This document shows, in pieces, positions 1 to 24,288 of a stretch of DNA of 64,000 nt (its first letter is position 1; every line of letters begins with the position of its first letter). Origin of the DNA: Ctenosaura bakeri (taxonomy: Eukaryota; Chordata; Lepidosauria; Squamata; Iguanidae); NCBI GenBank assembly GCA_948474755.1, contig CAOLHI010002144.1:62001-126000 (forward strand), in the 5' to 3' direction. Made by a program: the position numbers and the translations under genes. The notes below the pieces were generated by a model. That model was not told the origin of the DNA. It saw nothing but the letters and a program-made list of their open reading frames with translations, and searched no databases.

Positions 1-765
1 AGTAATGGCCTGAAGAGACCTGCAGTCTTCAAACACTGCTGTGCAAAGTTTCTCTTGTCCTCTTCCCCACAACTTCTTCCTTCTCTTGACTTGCCATTCC
101 TCAACAAATAAGAAAATAGATTGTGGTGCTTTTAAAAATTTATCTGAGTTTTGGGTTTTTTGAGTTTAAAGGGATCTACAAAAAAAAAGCCTGAAAACCT
201 ATCAGTAATAGAAATTAGCATGGTAGAATCCAAGCTACTGTTTGTAAATTAAATGAATATAGGGGAGGGGGGTTGTTTACTAACCTTAGCATGGCAGAAT
301 TTGCACATTTGTGATTTTTAAGGAAGAAAATTGGTGTGACAATTCAAAATGTTTTAAACTGGAAGTTTTGGAACTACAACTTTTTGTTACATTTTTACAT
401 TTGTATGCACATTTACCTCATCTGTACACTGAATGTTACTTAGTTTGCTGAAAATTCCTAGTTGAAAGTAGTTATTGTACCATACTAGCAGTTAAGGATT
501 TAAGTGATGCATGTTGCACTCACATATATACAGTAGCAGCAATATTTGAAGAGACATAACTAACTGGAGCAGCTACATTCATCTGGGTCTTAAGATAAGC
601 AAATTTATAACCAAAAGGGAAGCAGCTGGATGGGGGCACTTGTGCTGATACTTGTACACGGACTGTGATATTCGTAACTTGAATGCAGTTGATAATCTGG
701 TTACAGTTGTTGCTTGAGCATAAAATATTTACAAACATAGGGCACAGTCTGGCCAAAACTAAATA
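1..765. other. gene-free AT-rich sequence, possibly DIPK1A 3' side
   Basis: I see no splice-bounded exon or recognisable repeat here. From memory of vertebrate gene order, DIPK1A (FAM69A) lies beyond RPL5 and converges tail to tail with it, so this AT-rich sequence could be DIPK1A 3' UTR or downstream DNA. That is position-based inference only; no coding similarity was seen. Confidence 0.3.
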
Positions 766-987
766 CAGCAGGCCCTCGGTATCCTGGGATTTGCTTCCAG
801 GCCCCCCATGGATACTAAAATTTGTGGATGCTCAAGTACTATTATGTACAATGGTGTAGTAAAATGGCATCTCTTATATAAAATGGCAAAATCAAAGTTG
901 CTTTTTTGGATTTTTTTTTTTAATATTTTCAAGACGTGGTTGATTATAACCGTGGATACTGAATCTGCGGATATCAAGGGCCAACTG
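766..987. mobile_element. pogo/Tigger-like miniature DNA transposon
   Basis: The element is flanked by TA on both sides (764-765 and 988-989). The left end reads CAGCAGGCCCTCGGTATCC and the right end is its diverged inverted form, ending GGGCCAACTG. CAGTTGGCCCTCCGTATCC-type ends with TA duplication are known from pogo/Tigger elements of the Tc1/mariner superfamily. It is too short to encode a transposase. A close relative sits at 52578-52807, sharing the internal segment ATTATGTACAATGGTGTAGT. Confidence 0.8.
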
Positions 988-1785
988 TACATCCAGCAGT
1001 GCAGTTCTATGTGCATTTATTCTGAGGTAATTCCAGTGCAGTTCAATGAGAACATCTCCCAGGTTGGTGTAGAAATTCAGGCTTAGTTCCACTGATTACT
1101 GTGGGGATTTGATTATTGATATTAACATAACAAACATGCTTAATATTAGCAGGGCCTTGTCCAGCTGTAGCCATGAGCATTTAAGCCAGCATTGTTGAAT
1201 CCAAACTCATTCATTCAGAAGTCATGTCAGCTAACTGTCTTGGCTTTGTGGATCATACTTCTCATGCATTAACTTGAGAATCTAGGTATTATTTTCAAAG
1301 CTTGGCAGTAACCTGTTATAAGTAAGACTGTGGGCTGGCATCTTGCATTGTATGTATGGATTCATAACCTAATTACAGATGTGTAACTGCTCCACAATTT
1401 TATCACTTATTCATGATTGTAGTACTAACATCACAATTGTAAATGCCCTCAAATCCCACCTTCAACTCTGCGGAGCCACACTGAGCAATCGAGGTCTGTT
1501 CTGCTGGTGATCAAGGTGCAGCAGCATGACATTTCCAGCCTCTTCCCACCAGCAAGTGAAGCTGTGACAACCAGAAGCCAGACTCTGTTACAGTTCCATG
1601 TTGCACTGCAGATCATTGCGGGGAAGGGGCTTGAAATGTCATTCTGCTGTGCCGTGCTCTCCAGTGGAACAGACCTCCGTCATTTAGAGCAGCTGCACAC
1701 TAAGCTAGGGTTCAGGGTTAGGCCATGATGTGGCTATGCATTCATGATGCAGGGTCTCAGCTGTGTTAGCTGTAAGATATTATTT
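988..1785. other. gene-free stretch
   Basis: Unique-looking sequence with a slightly more GC-rich patch at about 1440-1740. The short open frames in that patch are broken in neighbouring frames and resemble no protein I recognise. Confidence 0.4.
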
Positions 1786-1798
1786 TTGGAGATAACAA

Positions 1799-2038
1799 AT
1801 TGTTGTTGTTGTTGTGTTGCCTTCGAGTCATTTCCAACTTATGGCTACCCTAAGGAAAACCTATTATGGGTTTTCTCAGCAGAATTTGTTTAGAGAGGGG
1901 TTGCCTTTGCCTTCTTCTGAGGCTAGAGTGTGTGACTTGCCCAAGGTCGCCTGGTGGGTTTCCATGGCAGAGCAAGCACTTCAACTCTGGTCTCCAGAAT
2001 TGTAGTTCAAGGCTCAAATCACTGTACTGCACTGCCTC
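1799..2038 (-). mobile_element. Sauria-type tRNA-derived SINE
   Basis: This is a full SINE in minus orientation. The left end is the (TTG)n-CCTTCGAGTCATTTCC tail, which is Bov-B LINE-like. The right end is the tRNA-derived head, with the pol III promoter readable on the minus strand. It is bounded by an exact 13-bp target-site duplication, TTGGAGATAACAA, at 1786-1798 and 2039-2051, as expected for LINE-mobilised insertion. It lies outside any recognised gene. Confidence 0.9.
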
Positions 2039-2051
2039 TTGGAGATAACAA

Positions 2052-5000
2052 TGGTCCCCTTAAAATCAGCGCTAGATAATGGCATTATAACATGTACCCA
2101 TTACTTCTTATTTGTTGGGGAGGGTTATCCTTCCAAATTTTAGGCCATTTTCTTATATTTAACAACAGATTATTCTAAAAAGCAGTGAAAAGTAACAAAA
2201 AGTAATGAGTAACGGAATCATTTTCTTTTTTGAAATTGCAAGGGGGAAATGGCAATGATCTTTCACAAAATAACTTTCCAAATACTACTTTGGAATATTA
2301 CATGGTATATAAAGTTTTAGGACTATGTGGCAAACAGGTTTTTGAAGCAAGATTTGCCTTACATCCGTAGTTCTCAGTTCTCACTTTGCTTAAAAAAGAG
2401 GAATTGAAGCGAGGCAGTATGTGTCTAAGAGCACTTTAAAGGAAAACACAATTGTAATTTTCAGTATTTTGCATGTTTCCCAACATGCATAGCAGTTTTG
2501 CATAGCAGTAAAGTCTCTAATTCTGAAAACCTGGCAACTTTGATCACAAATGGATCATCTTTACTCCATAGTTCAGTGCAGATAGTTCTGTCTGCTCCAG
2601 TGACATTTTGTCATTGTGTGGGAGTGTTTATATGAAACATCAGTGCACATTATGAGTGACAGTAACTCACTTTTGCCATCCTTCACTTGTACCTTCACAA
2701 GAGGGAAAAGATAGGGAATAAGTTTTTTCAGTTTGCCTTGGTCTGGGTTTTTTAGAATCATACTTCTTTGTACAAAAAAAGCCCTTTTTCAAATAATGAA
2801 CATGCACTTACAAAGCAAAGTTACCTTACAAAGCAAAGTTATCTTTGTTCCCTGTACCATGTATGAAGAATTAATAATTTGCTCTAGGATTCTGCATATT
2901 TTTGCCTTGTGTAAATATTTTTACTAACAATATTCTTGCACAATGTCTGTTTTGTTTTTAAATTGACAGATGCTCTTTTATGAGACAGTATTTAATATTT
3001 TCAGTCACTAAACAATCCTGTAACATACTTGGCTGGCGTACCTATGCTGGGTAAACCTGAATGTCAACATCATTACAGTCATTGCTCCATTGGGAAAAAA
3101 TATTGAGCCAAATATTTCTAGATATTTGAAATAATTTTAGAACAATTTGTTCAATGCAGTTTGTACTATATTTCATTTTGATTGCTGTTATGCCATCTTC
3201 AGTTTTCATTTTGAATATGAATCGTTTACAATAAACTGGAACTATTTCCCCTTTCTGGTAATTGTGTTTGTTAGATGGAAACTGCCAGCAGAGTAGAAAA
3301 GACGAACCTCTCTCAATTCTCCTTTGAACGCCAACAAAATAGAACTGTAAATGTAAGCCAATAGAAATGACAAAAATAATAGGTTTGAGTGCATAAAAAT
3401 AAGCAGCACTCATTTTGTTGCAGCTGCTGATGTGTATTTGCATCCATTGGTCCTTCTGATACAGTAAAGACATGGGTGAGGTATTTGACTTTTCCATATT
3501 CCGTCAATAAAGATGAACAAAACACAGGCAACTGTAGCTTGTTGCTTCACTGCCAAACTATGATGCTAAGCAGAAGTTGGAACTTCTGTTATGGGAAGCC
3601 TCAGCTGCGATAAAATGTCTTGAAACCATTTGCCTCCTAGCTTCCTAGGGTGCGAACATCAGTTCTTTTAGTTAGACTATAGTGTCCCCTAGTGAAACTC
3701 CATGGAATTAAGCAGAAAATTAAGCAAATTGTGTGGAATACCCACAGACAGCCCTTGTGTATCACTTTGAGAGCAGGGAACTGGAGAGAAGTGACAAATT
3801 AGCCAGCTCCAGAAATGCTGGCTGAATTACGCTCAGATATTGATCCACTATACTACTATTCTGTTTGCCTTGGTCTGCCAAAAATGAGCATTAAGTATAC
3901 AATTACAGACAAATGCATATCCATCTCCATTTTAGTTAAACACCGTGTATAAAATTTTCTCTATTTGCCAGGAACAATGAAAAAATGAACAATTTAAAAA
4001 ATTACACAGCCTTACAAAGCACATGAACTAAGTCAATCCATTCCCTTTTTGCAGGGAGAGGATAAAGTCTGCAGCCACTAGAACTGCGGTTTGTTAGCCT
4101 GATACATTTTTATTAAGATTTAGGCTTTATAGCAAAGGTAGGCAAATTGTTAACAAGCTTGTTAACAATTTGGTCCAACTACCCTCAGGCATCTACCATA
4201 TAATAGGATTTTATAACTGGCTGCCAAATAGCATGCTCTTTTGGTTTTAGTGTAAATGTACCTTTCAAAAATGGGAAAAATGCATTATATGAATTCCATT
4301 CTGCACCTTAATCTAACTTGTAAGTAGATGTAACACCTACGTAGTTCCATCATACACCCTACCAGTAAGAACAGAAAAACAAAAAGTGGCCATAAGATTT
4401 CCACAACTTAAAAAGTGTATAACAAAGACATGATAATATTTAAACCTTCTCTATAATTTGGCTCAGTCATCAATAGGAGACTGTAGTCAAGAAATAAAAA
4501 AAATCTTAAGACCTGGAAGGGCAGCTATGAAGGAACTATAAGGAATCATCAAGAGTGAAGATATTAAATACCAAAGTCTGAATAATCCAGTGATATAGAC
4601 TCAATTGACCCAAACTCGTTGGACTCAAGTCGCTTCAATGACTCAATTTGGACTCAACTCAGCAATAAATGATGCAAACTCAACTCACGATTTGTGTATT
4701 TTTAGTGATCGACTTGCTACCCTTAGTCTCAGCCTTCAACCACTGAATAAACTAAACACAAAGTACTTCCCTGAAAGGGAACTAGTGTTTCTTCTCTTTT
4801 TGCTAAACCAAATAATGGAAATAACTCTAGCCAAGTTGATTCTGATGCTGAGATGCTTTTTCATAACAGCCCTGTAACCTCAAAGTATTGACTTTGGTCC
4901 AATTAATGTGTTAGGATTTGGGGAAAAGCATTGCAAAGACCTACCATTACTACGTAAGATTGCTCTGTGTTTTTGGTTGCAGCCAGTTCAGTAACAGTTG

Positions 5001-5355
5001 AGTGGGTAGCGAAGGTGGAATCGTTATGAGACCTTGCCACAGGAGGCTGGGTGCCCATCTTGTAGAAAAAAAACTTTTTCTAAAATACAATCTTGAATAC
5101 ATTTGATTAACAGCACTGCTGTATTTAAACAAACCCTTGTTGAACTTCCCTACAACAGTTTAATATTTTTTACCTCACTTTTTGCATGTCTTCTCGATTT
5201 TCTAGTTACCGAAATTCCCCTCGCACCCCACCACTACCTCCTTTTTTACCGTTAAAGTTGGCTCCCAGATTTGAGACTTAAGACATGGTTTGAAATAAAA
5301 GACTTAAATACATTAGTGGAATAATCCAAACCATAGTATTTCTGATTTCTGTGTA
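2052..5355. other. gene-free AT-rich stretch
   Basis: No exon recognised. The sequence is AT-rich and mostly not obviously repetitive. It contains the plus-strand poly(A)-type hexamer discussed at 3506. A degenerate segment around 4596-4690 repeats GACTCAA-like words (gactcaattg, gactcaagtc, gactcaattt, gactcaactc) but is not a clean tandem array. Confidence 0.4.
3506..3550 (+). terminator. candidate plus-strand poly(A) site (DIPK1A?)
   Basis: AATAAA at 3506-3511 is followed about 20-40 nt later by the T/G-rich stretch CTGTAGCTTGTTGCTT, the usual arrangement of cleavage signal and downstream element. If DIPK1A lies to the left on the plus strand, as conserved order predicts, this could be its polyadenylation site. 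AATAAA is common in AT-rich DNA, so this is only a candidate. Confidence 0.22.
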
Positions 5356-5725
5356 CAGTTGTGAAAGCTGACAGGAAGACAATTTAAATGTGCTGGAAGA
5401 CAGTTCCACTGATACCATGGGAGTGCTAAAAAGAGAAATAAATGGATCCAATAGACAATCAAGGCTGAACTATCATAAGACACCAAGATGAGTAAACTTC
5501 ATACTTTAGACACATCGTGGATGACGACGTGACTCGGAAAATGCTTGTTGAAGTGAAAGAAAGAAGGAAAAGATCACATTACAGATGGATTTATGCAATT
5601 AAGGAAGCCGTGCACCCTGAGTTTGCAAGCCCAGAGGAGGACTGTGATGGAAAGAATTCTTGGTGGTCTCTTATTCATAAGGTCACTATCCATCAAGCAG
5701 CTTGATGGCCAATAACAAAAAAGAT
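5356..5725 (+). mobile_element. Bov-B/RTE LINE 3' end fragment
   Basis: Sense-strand remnant of the C-terminal reverse-transcriptase coding region and 3' tail. Recognisable pieces are the AGACACATCGTGGATGACG segment, the pattern encoding K-x-RRKRSHYRWIYAIKEAVHPE (5575-5625 region) and the terminal CTTATTCATAAGGTCACTATCCAT followed by an AGCTTGATGGCC-like end. It is 5'-truncated and has no intact frame. The same tail type is used by the Sauria SINEs in this window. Confidence 0.7.
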
Positions 5726-7465
5726 CCTGCACTAACATACATACATGAAGCTTATGAATTCCACTACAATGCAGTATTTAAGGTTAAACTACAAGTAATG
5801 TGTACATATTTTAACCATATACCCCACTGGTAACAATACCACACACTAGACATCTTGTTTCTTATCTATCCTTCTCCCTATATATTGCAGCAGCAAACTT
5901 ATATAACTGTTTATGGAAACTTTTAAGCAGAAGTTAGATAGCCGCCAGTTAAGGATGCTACATATTTTAATCAGTAGGGTACTGGACTAGGTCAACGATA
6001 TTTATCCTTCACAGCTGCCAGGCTGACATTTGTTTCACTGATGAAGCTGTAAGGAAAGGAGCCACAGTGGTAGGAATGGGGGCAGAGAGGAGAGGACAGA
6101 AAATTAAAGCCAAAGCAGAACCTACACTGAGAAAGGAAGAGGGGAAGCCAAATAATGAAAAAAAGGTTCTTCTTCTCCTACCCCCCTTTTCCGTTTCCCC
6201 TCGCTTAACATCCAGGAGGATGTTTTTGCATGCCATGTAGCAGAAGGCAAAAGAGGAAGGGATGGATAGAGGGTGTTAGTGCAAGGGTCCTCTCTCCATT
6301 GCCACCTTGGCATTGCTCGGTGGCCTGCCATAGGGCAACATGAGTAGCAGAAGTCAGATGAGGAAAAGGAGAAGTGGGCAGACTGAGATGAGGAAAGAGG
6401 GAAGGCAGGAGAGGATAGCAAACAGCATAAGCCAAATTGGATGCAACGGCCAGGATTGGAGCTGCTCCTGTGGGTAACATCTTCTCACTTGAGGGAGCTT
6501 TATTTTACTAAAGAAGAAACATGGAGTGGGGTAGGGGAAAGGGAGCCTGAAGCACATTCTTCTGAGGTTAATTCTCCTGTGAAGGGTATGACTGACAACC
6601 AGGTGTGCACTTTTTCCCTTGAAAGCAATTCTGTCTGAGAGGAATGCCAGGCAGCTTCTCCAGCGTCGATGCTCCCCAAAAGAACCTGCTGTACTTAACA
6701 GCCTATTCTTTTTGTGCCCCCCTCCCCTTGAGCAATTATCACACCTCCCAGTTTTAGAACCACTGTGCTGCAAGATCTTTCAGGGCCCTTACAATGCTTC
6801 AATCTTCCAATCTTGTCCATTACTATAACATTCCAACGTAGTTCACTGACAGCAGGTAAGCTGCATTTTTAATATTTTAAGCAACACAAGGAAGGACTAT
6901 TACTGGAGTTTCCTCAGTAACAGTGCTACATTAAAGTTCCACTGAGATTGATCCTCTTCCCCTTCTGGCATCATCATTTTCCTTGGAAAACAAATAGATT
7001 TTCAGTGGGAATAAAATAAGTACAGCCATTACTATCCGGGTAAGGAAATCAACATTTGATGTACTTACCACCAAAAGTCCAGCAAGGGAGTATAATACAC
7101 AGTATGCTCCAGTATCTAGCAGAACATTCCCATTTGTTTGTCAAACATCTGTCAAGGAATATCTCAACACACCCCTATATACATGCATTCAACAAGGATA
7201 ACAGCATGAGAGACTATTCATCCTGCCCTAAGGGATTACTTTTGTTCACATGTACTGGACCCCCAAGAGGCAGGATGTAGAAGCTTGCCACAGCTTCCAC
7301 CCAACTGACAGATCTTTTTGTAGTTTGTAGCTGTAGCAAGGGCACTTATTTTCCTTGTACTAACTCCACATCTGTAACTTTTTATATAAGATTAAAGGAG
7401 GAGGGGAGGCCAAGGTTGTTTGATTATCCAGAGCAGCTATAATTCACTGTCACTAAGTCAACGCT
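5726..7465. other. gene-free intergenic stretch 3' of RPL5
   Basis: No exon or clear repeat recognised. A purine/pyrimidine-rich patch at 6050-6480 produces several overlapping open frames on the minus strand; these look like composition artefacts. Confidence 0.4.
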
Positions 7466-7531
7466 TACAACATTGGTTCAATAAGTTTATTTTGTTTTCC
7501 AAAATCTTCATAGAAAATTATGGAAGGCATC
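7466..7531 (-). terminator. RPL5: RPL5 3' UTR and poly(A) signal
   Basis: On the minus strand the stop codon (7532-7534) is followed by a very short 3' UTR with AATAAA at 7486-7491. Cleavage is expected about 15-25 nt further on, near 7466. Very short 3' UTRs are normal for ribosomal protein mRNAs. The exact cleavage base is inferred. Confidence 0.85.
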
Positions 7532-18795
<11,264 letters not shown>

Positions 18796-19198
18796 AGTTC
18801 TCGGTTCTGTCCCCTTTCGCTTTAGGCCGTGGCCCACTCAGCGAAACGTCCGCAACCCGTATCGCTGGGAGAAAAGGCCGAGGCTGGTGCGCACGCGCCA
18901 CACGTCACCCGGCTAACGAGGCGGAGTCCGTGGCAGCAAGAGCGTCGCTAAGGAAACGGAATGCTCCCCTCTAGAGGCTGGGAGGGGAGCTCTCTCTCCC
19001 ACACGGCCGTCGGTGGGGGGGCTGTGACGTCACTCCTCACCTAGGCGTTCATTTCCTCCTCTGAGGGTGCGGTTGTGACGTCGTTTCTGCCCGGCAGATG
19101 ATCAGCGTGCCGTTTCCTAGCAACTTTCCCGTATTAAACTGATTTGGTTCATACTCATGGACGTCCTTCATTCCTTAACTAAGCTGCCCCCATCTTAG

Positions 19199-19301
19199 GC
19201 CATTAGAGAGGAGCGGCCCCTCCCTAAACTGCAAACCCAGGGATTCCATGGGATGTTGAAAGTGGAATAATAGCACTATAACTGTCCAGTGCGGAAATGG
19301 C
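19199..19301. mobile_element. palindromic MITE copy 2 (deleted arm, TSD CTTAG)
   Basis: Most of the left arm is missing: GCCATT is followed at once by AGAGAGGAGCGG and then the second half, CCCCTCCCTAAACTGCAAACC to GGAAATGGC. The exact 5-bp duplication CTTAG (19194-19198 and 19302-19306) shows that the ends are original and the loss is internal. Confidence 0.88.
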
Positions 19302-19706
19302 CTTAGTCTGAGAGATGGTGGGGCACAGATTTGCCTACTAATAGGGAGGTCAAAGAAGGAGGCCTATTTCCATGAAAATCGATCCGCTTGAGTGGACGAA
19401 AGGACAAATCACTTGGTACCAGGGCACCACAATGGTGAACAGAACTTTCCAGAAAGCAAACTTTGAGACACACTAGGATTGCAGCCGGGGCACCCTCCTG
19501 CTGGAACCAAACCCCCAGCAAGTCACCTACCATAGCAAGTGGATTGTCAACCTATAGCAACCCCCGCTGTAGTTCCCAACAAACCCAGTTCATAGCAAGC
19601 AACTTGGTGCAGTGCTATATGACTGTGAGAGGCCCCACCTACCAAAATGACTTGACTAACAGTTCTTGTGCACCCAGAGGAAAACGTCTTCTGAAACATG
19701 TTGAGC

Positions 19707-20571
19707 TGTTACCACGGTTCTGTCAAGCCTGGTGATAGCACCAGATATCTCTTGATATCAAACTTATTTGGCCTTCACTTGACCTTTCTCTGCCTCCACG
19801 TGTTTGCAAGGGCCACCGACAAGCACGTAAACAGGCACTGCCGTAATGGTTGGACATTCCAATCCCCACTTAGGCAGGCAGATTAATGCCTCTCTGTTGC
19901 TTCAGGGACCACTTCTTGCAGACACACCTTGCTTGAGCGCGACTTTACAAAGACACTCGGCCGAGAGCCGGCACTTCCTTTATGCTGAGCCATTTGCATA
20001 CTGGCCATACTGTTGTCATCCAGCACTAAGCTCATCATGTAAAAGCTGACCTTTTCCAACACTTTTGTCCCGCTCCAAATTCTCTTTGTTCTCACCGAGC
20101 ATGGCATGGCCTGTAGGCACAATCCACCCTATAAAAATTCCCCAATTCTGAGCCCACCTCGGATCGCTCCTGAGTTCCATTCAGCCTTGCTGTCGGTTTG
20201 TCCAGCGAGTCGCCCCCTCAGCGAACCGCGCTGAGCTTTCTTCCCCGCAACTCCCCGTTTTCTCCAGGACTACGAGAAAGGTGTCGTATCACCCTTACTC
20301 CCCCGAAACTCCCATTTCTATTCTAGTTAGATGTGTGCTTGCGGTGTCTTTTCTGTTGTTTGTCCTTTAATAAAACTATTAGTTTTACTATTCTAAAACC
20401 TTGCCTGACTGCTTTTCTGACCTGACTCTGTATACATAGGGTAAAAGATCCCAGCTAAAGTTACCCTGCCTCTCGTTAGCTTGAGAGAGTGCTCGAGTTA
20501 ATTTCCCCATCTTGTGTTTTTATTTGGTTATTTGGGCGCCCCTCCCAGGACCCCCACAATACAGAGTAACA
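19707..20571 (+). mobile_element. solo LTR, family A copy 1 (TSD GAGC)
   Basis: 865 bp with inverted ends TGTTAC...GTAACA and an exact 4-bp duplication GAGC (19703-19706 and 20572-20575). Inside are a TATA-like TATAAAA at 20130-20136 and AATAAA at 20369-20374, giving the U3-R-U5 order of an LTR in plus orientation. No gag or pol frame adjoins it. A 4-bp duplication fits Gypsy-type or some endogenous-retrovirus integrases; the class is not decided. The relative at 27182-28136 shares blocks such as GATATCAA, CAAGCAC and GGATCGCTC. Confidence 0.85.
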
Positions 20572-20575
20572 GAGC

Positions 20576-22513
20576 CACAGACTTAAAAAAAAAAAGGTTC
20601 CCTTTTATAAATACTGTTTTGATGCTATGTTCTCCACACCTTGCTTTTCTGTTTTATTGTGCTCTTTTGTATTTGCTACTTGCCTTTTTTTTGTAATTTA
20701 ACTCCATAATGGAGGCCCGAGCACTGTACAGTAGAAAATAATAATGTTAGACTGTCACAAGACTTTTTGCTAAAGTATACAAAACTAGAGCTTGGATAGC
20801 TTACTTCTTCGAATACAGTTTCCAGAAGTTCCTAGTCAGCATGGACAACATAGTCTAAAAAAGTAACTTTTCCTTGTTGTGTCTTGGTGAAGTGCCATCA
20901 TGTACTGAGGGAGGCAGAGAGGAGCAAAGCCAGTGAGCAAGCTTTGCTGGTGAACACTCTAGTAGTTAGTTATTGTTAACATTGTCAAACTCTTCCAACT
21001 TTTTTTTCCTTGCAGGATCAGAGTTTGAAGTTCTCCGGATACTGTTCCCTACAAGCTCCTGCTGGTGTAATAAACAATGCAGTGACCATATCACATGTAC
21101 TGTGCGTGCACACACATCTATTGATCTCCCTTGCAACATTTTCCATCCCACAGACTATTATGTAAAGTAGTTTCATCCTCTGTGCATGACCATGTTAGGA
21201 TCCAAATCTATGCTCACAGGAATTTGTCAGCTATGAGTTCTCCATACGATCTTCCTAAACCAGCAGAGGTTCATGGCAGCGTTGGGAGGGCTTTCCTGAT
21301 AACTCACTTCTCCAGTGGGTGTGGAAGCAAGTATCAGCCTCAATAATGTCCTCTCACTATTCTTGCCCTCATGCCATGTTTGTCTCTCAAGCTTGGACAG
21401 ATGGGGGGTAGCTCTGCATGTTTATGGCAGGCAGGCCCAGATACATGGGAAATGGAAAGGCATTGCCATGTGCTGACTCATCCTGTCCATGCATGTCTAA
21501 TATAAGGTAACATTATAACTTGGTTGGGAAGCTGTTGAAGTGGTCATAACATTACATGACATGGGAGAGGAACACCTTACCTTCCAAAATGTTGTCAGAC
21601 TGCAACTCCATCAGCCACAGCTAGCATAGGGATCATACAAATTGCAGTCCACCATCATCTAGACAGTGATAAGTCTCTTTCATGCTATATGCCTTATTTT
21701 CTACATGTAGTAAAGCTTATGAGTTCGCTGCTCAGAGTATGAGATGCTCACTAATGCTGACCCTCAAACAAGGGCACTGTTATATAAATCACAGCTAGAA
21801 TTTCAACAAAAACGGTTGTCTTCCACACAAAAGTACTAGATCTTTTCTGTGTATCAGTTCTCTATTTTATCAGTTTGCTCAGTTTTTATCTTGTTAGTTG
21901 TTATGAAACACCAAAAAAGAAGAAGCATAACTTATAGATCTAAAATAAAACATTAAAAATGTGTTAACATCTATAATATAATCAGTTTCATTTTGCTTAA
22001 TTCAATCTACTCATGGCTTATCTAACATGGTTTAAAAATGCAACAGCACTTGCATCTTCTGGAGGTCTAACTAAACAACACTTTTAAGATACTAGCAATA
22101 TGTTTTCCTTTTGCAGTCTGGGACTGTGGGCAGCCATGAGAAAACTGTCTGCCTGATTTGCATTGCAGTGTCAGAAGCAAGAACTGTGTGGACTTTAGCT
22201 TTGGTTTTGGTCTCTAGTAAACAGGGTGGAAAATTAGCCTGATGCAAAAGAGGATTAGACTCCTGCATCTTTAACAGCAGTGCAGAAGAAGGAATTTCAA
22301 CAGATGCTATTTGCATGACAAGCAACATCTGCTAACACTTTCTCCCATCTTCCTCATTATTAAAGGCACACAGTCCTGTCCCCTTTGGCAAACAGCCACC
22401 CTAAAGGAAGGGGATACAGGGTCACCCATAATCTCTGAAAAATCATACATCATATTACTACACTTTGCCTGATTAAAAAGCAAGAAAATCATGTGAGGAG
22501 TAAAATATCTTCT
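20576..22513. other. gene-free intergenic stretch
   Basis: No gene recognised. A small inverted-repeat element fragment (TTGTCAGACTGCAACTCCAT ... ATTGCAGTCCACCATCATCTAG) lies at about 21575-21660. It belongs to a diverged interspersed family also seen near 24668, 39421 and 63000. Confidence 0.45.
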
Positions 22514-22727
22514 TTGTTGTTGTTGTTTGCCTTCAAACATTTCTGAATTTCAGCAGCCATAAGGCAAACCCGTCACAAGATTTTCTTGGCAACATGGCAT
22601 TCTTCTAAAATTGAGAAAGTCACTTGCCCAAAGTTACCCAGAGGGTTTCCATGGCAGAGCTGTCATTCAGACCCAGGTCTCCCAGAATCCTAATCTAATG
22701 CTCAAGCTATTATACCATGCTAGCTCA
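22514..22727 (-). mobile_element. Sauria-type SINE
   Basis: Minus orientation, from (TTG)n at the left through ACTTGCCCAAAGTTACCCAG and GGTTTCCATGGCAGAGC to a tRNA-like end ATTATACCATGCTAGCTC. Diverged, with no clear duplication. Confidence 0.8.
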
Positions 22728-24288
22728 TAAGATCTCTTCTATTGCTACCTGTTTAAAACAAAATTTTGAGGAATTGCTATCACATAATCAATATTTATTT
22801 TTAAGCCCTTCGTATTAAAAAAAATATTCTCAAACATCATACAAAAGCATGTTATATAGGCAAGGGAGGGTATGTGTTAAAATTACAGACCACACAACTA
22901 ATCCTACACATCTACTCAAGAGTTAAATTCAACTGAATTCTCACTTTCAAGCAAATCTGTATATTGTTGCCATAGGTACATACCTTTCAAAAAGTTCTCA
23001 ATCAGCTAGAACCCAAAGGGTAGACCTCACTACTAGGTGAGGTGAAGTAACCCATCAGACAGCAGAGACTGGAGATGATGGTACTATCAGACAGGACAGA
23101 GCTGTGTATTTTACACACCATTATTTAGCTCCTTAAGCCAACTTTCTCAGATACAGCAGAAAATACAGTCCCATCACAAGTGCTAAAGTAAAATTCAACC
23201 AAGTCTTTTGTCTCAGACCCCAACATCTCCTAAAAGAAGCAAGCCTTACATACAGTGCAATTGGAAAGATTATGCTGGGAGTATTAATCAAAATCACCAG
23301 CTCCGCCTCTTTGGGGTAATTATAAATGTAAATCAGGTCATTTCACTCTTCAGTATGTTCCTTTTTAACAGTATGTTTAATTCCCTAGCCTAGAGAAAGC
23401 CTTGTCTCTAGAATGGATACTATCTCCAGGCGCAGGAGTTTCCAGGAGGTAAATACACAGATATTCTTAATAATAGCCTTCTTTGCTGAAGCCTTTAGTA
23501 TGAGATGGATAGCTCCTCCTCTCATGTTATAGCTGCTTTTAGACAGAAATGGCAGTACTAATTCTAAAACTGTTAAAAACCACAACACTAATCATCCTGT
23601 GTAGTGCTTTTTAAAAAAACTTTAAAACACATTTTCATTTTCCCTTCAAATGCTATCAGCATAACTGTAAGCTTAATTGCCTAGTAAAAAATTGGGTCTG
23701 AATAGAAAACTATATAGTTTTTATAATGTGATGCTGTGAGCGTTGAGTGTCACTTTGTGTAACCTAAATAGCAGAGGTGTTTAGAATACATTTCTTCTGT
23801 TATTGTTTGCTGATGCTTAAGTTGTTCTTCAGTATCATGTAATTTTCTTGTTGCTGGGTGAAAAGAACATTATAGAGTTTCTTAAAATAATAAAGAATGG
23901 TAGTGTTTCATCAGACATATGAGAGCCTAGTTTATATTGTCATGGTAGGCCAATGCAATGATGTAATGATTCCAACCTGTTACACAGTTAACTTAAATGA
24001 AAATATTTAGACATCCTTGAAATGAAACTAGTTGTAGCAACTACTGAAAACAACAAGAAGTCTTCAGGATTAACACCATCAATGAAATTGATTGTCTTAA
24101 GAATCTCTTTATTACATAAAGGTGGACATTGTATTCTGAAAAAGGTAATTTTTCCAGCCTCTGCTTTTCATCAATACCTTCACTGAACTTGAAACAAACA
24201 GACTTCAGTATAACTACCATTTAGGCATGCCAAAGGTAATGTGAGAATTGGCAATTAGTCACAAAAAGCAAGCATTTGAAGTAAAACC
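22728..24288. other. gene-free intergenic stretch
   Basis: No exon, RNA gene or clear repeat recognised. Confidence 0.4.

Noticed and set aside
1440..1740. Possible last exon of DIPK1A
   Set aside because: Translations in all frames show stops and no resemblance to the protein; only a GC shift drew attention.
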